A DNA stretch of 64,000 bases from Siderastrea radians. Its lineage: Eukaryota > Cnidaria > Anthozoa > Scleractinia > Rhizangiidae. The translations under genes were made by a program, and so were the position numbers. This document shows positions 63,731-64,000 of the stretch, in pieces (position 1 is the stretch's first letter; each line of letters opens with the position of its first letter). A model generated the notes under the pieces. The model saw nothing but the letters and a program-made list of their open reading frames with translations, searched no databases and was not told where the DNA came from. The DNA is taken from contig OZ024898.1 of NCBI GenBank assembly GCA_964017195.1, positions 10,167,130 through 10,231,129 on the forward strand, given 5' to 3'.

Positions 63731-63982
63731 TCAACGGTTCGCCATGTTTGATCGAACTGACCCGTTGTGGTCGCAAATCAAATCAGCCAAGTAGTATTGC
63801 TTGGCCATTGTGCCAACCGACCCGTTGCGGTCGCAAAACAAATCAACCAAATAGTGTTGCTTGGTGGCCATTGTGCCAACCGACCCGTTGCGGTCGCAAA
63901 ACAAATCAACCAAGTAGTGTTGCTTGGTGGCCATTGTGCCAACCAACCCGTTGCGGTCGCAGTAATGCCGCTTGGTGGCCAT
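63731..63982 (-). repeat. 60/63-bp tandem repeat, open on the minus strand
   Basis: CCCGTTG lies at 63761, 63821, 63884 and 63947 (steps of 60, 63 and 63), so the period is a multiple of three. The minus strand stays open for 83 codons with a repeated unit of the form ATKQHYLVDLFCDRNGSVGT. The frame may be coding or just a by-product of the period. The window ends 18 bases further on. Confidence 0.8.
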
Positions 63983-64000
63983 TGCGTTGTGGTCTCAAAA

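Noticed and set aside
63441..63982. Regular repeats at the right end as a CRISPR array
   Set aside because: Units are contiguous with no unique spacers, and the DNA is clearly eukaryotic. These are minisatellites.
1..64000. tRNA or rRNA genes
   Set aside because: I looked for the TΨC-type GGTTCGAATC box and for rRNA-like blocks and saw none that could fold. A tRNAscan run would settle it.

Overview
This window is animal nuclear DNA from a cnidarian, most likely a stony coral or another anthozoan. It is AT-rich. Its genes are split into many small exons with GT-AG introns, and most of the sequence is intronic or intergenic and full of mobile-element debris. The types present (BEL/Pao, CR1/L2-like LINE tails, GIY-YIG retroelement fragments, many TIR-bearing MITEs) fit an anthozoan. 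The species cannot be fixed from the sequence alone.

The only clearly intact cellular genes are two tandem plus-strand paralogues of the SLC17 (sialin-like, major facilitator) family. Copy 1 has its CDS at 2879-19378 and copy 2 at 22269-47138. Each has 10 coding exons with the same intron phases (0,1,0,1,1,0,0,1,0) and nearly identical exon lengths. They encode 533 and 532 residues. Both start with an acidic dileucine sorting signal and keep the basic and histidine residues that matter in human sialin. This suggests a lysosomal or vesicular proton-coupled organic-anion exporter, duplicated locally and now diverging. Copy 1 has a GC-AG first intron. Copy 2 has lost two conserved prolines.

Layout. 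1-45 may be the last codons of an upstream gene; 46-2640 is non-coding. 2641-20475 is copy 1, whose introns hold a mariner-type MITE (4592-5105), a small MULE-like MITE (5789-5891), a decayed exon-6-derived tandem repeat (9.0-10.5 kb), a mariner-like element with a nested foldback (11105-12520), a tandem repeat in intron 8 and a decayed minus-strand ORF (15.1-16.3 kb). 20476-22268 is intergenic with MITEs. Copy 2 has very large introns: intron 1 carries a nearly perfect 2.09-kb tandem duplication (22587-26763); intron 3 carries a 2.84-kb TIR element with two divergent ORFs (32202-35040); intron 4 carries a 5'-truncated LINE (36514-37676), repeat clusters and a GIY-YIG retroelement remnant with a hammerhead-like motif (38.3-40.0 kb); intron 7 carries a TTAA-flanked MITE; intron 8 carries an 878-bp MULE-like element with a four-cysteine ORF (44358-45235).

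Downstream, 47.2-49.1 kb is a composite repeat, 50597-56597 is a nearly complete but frameshifted minus-strand BEL/Pao retrotransposon with short LTRs, and 56.9-62.5 kb holds three diverged tandem copies of a non-coding unit of about 1.6-1.8 kb. The last kilobase has three kinds of minisatellite, one with a 63-bp period that stays open in frame on the minus strand.

The best candidates for something undescribed are the two-ORF TIR element, the MULE-like element with its matching MITE, the minimal hammerhead-like motifs in repeats, and the repeat built from exon 6.
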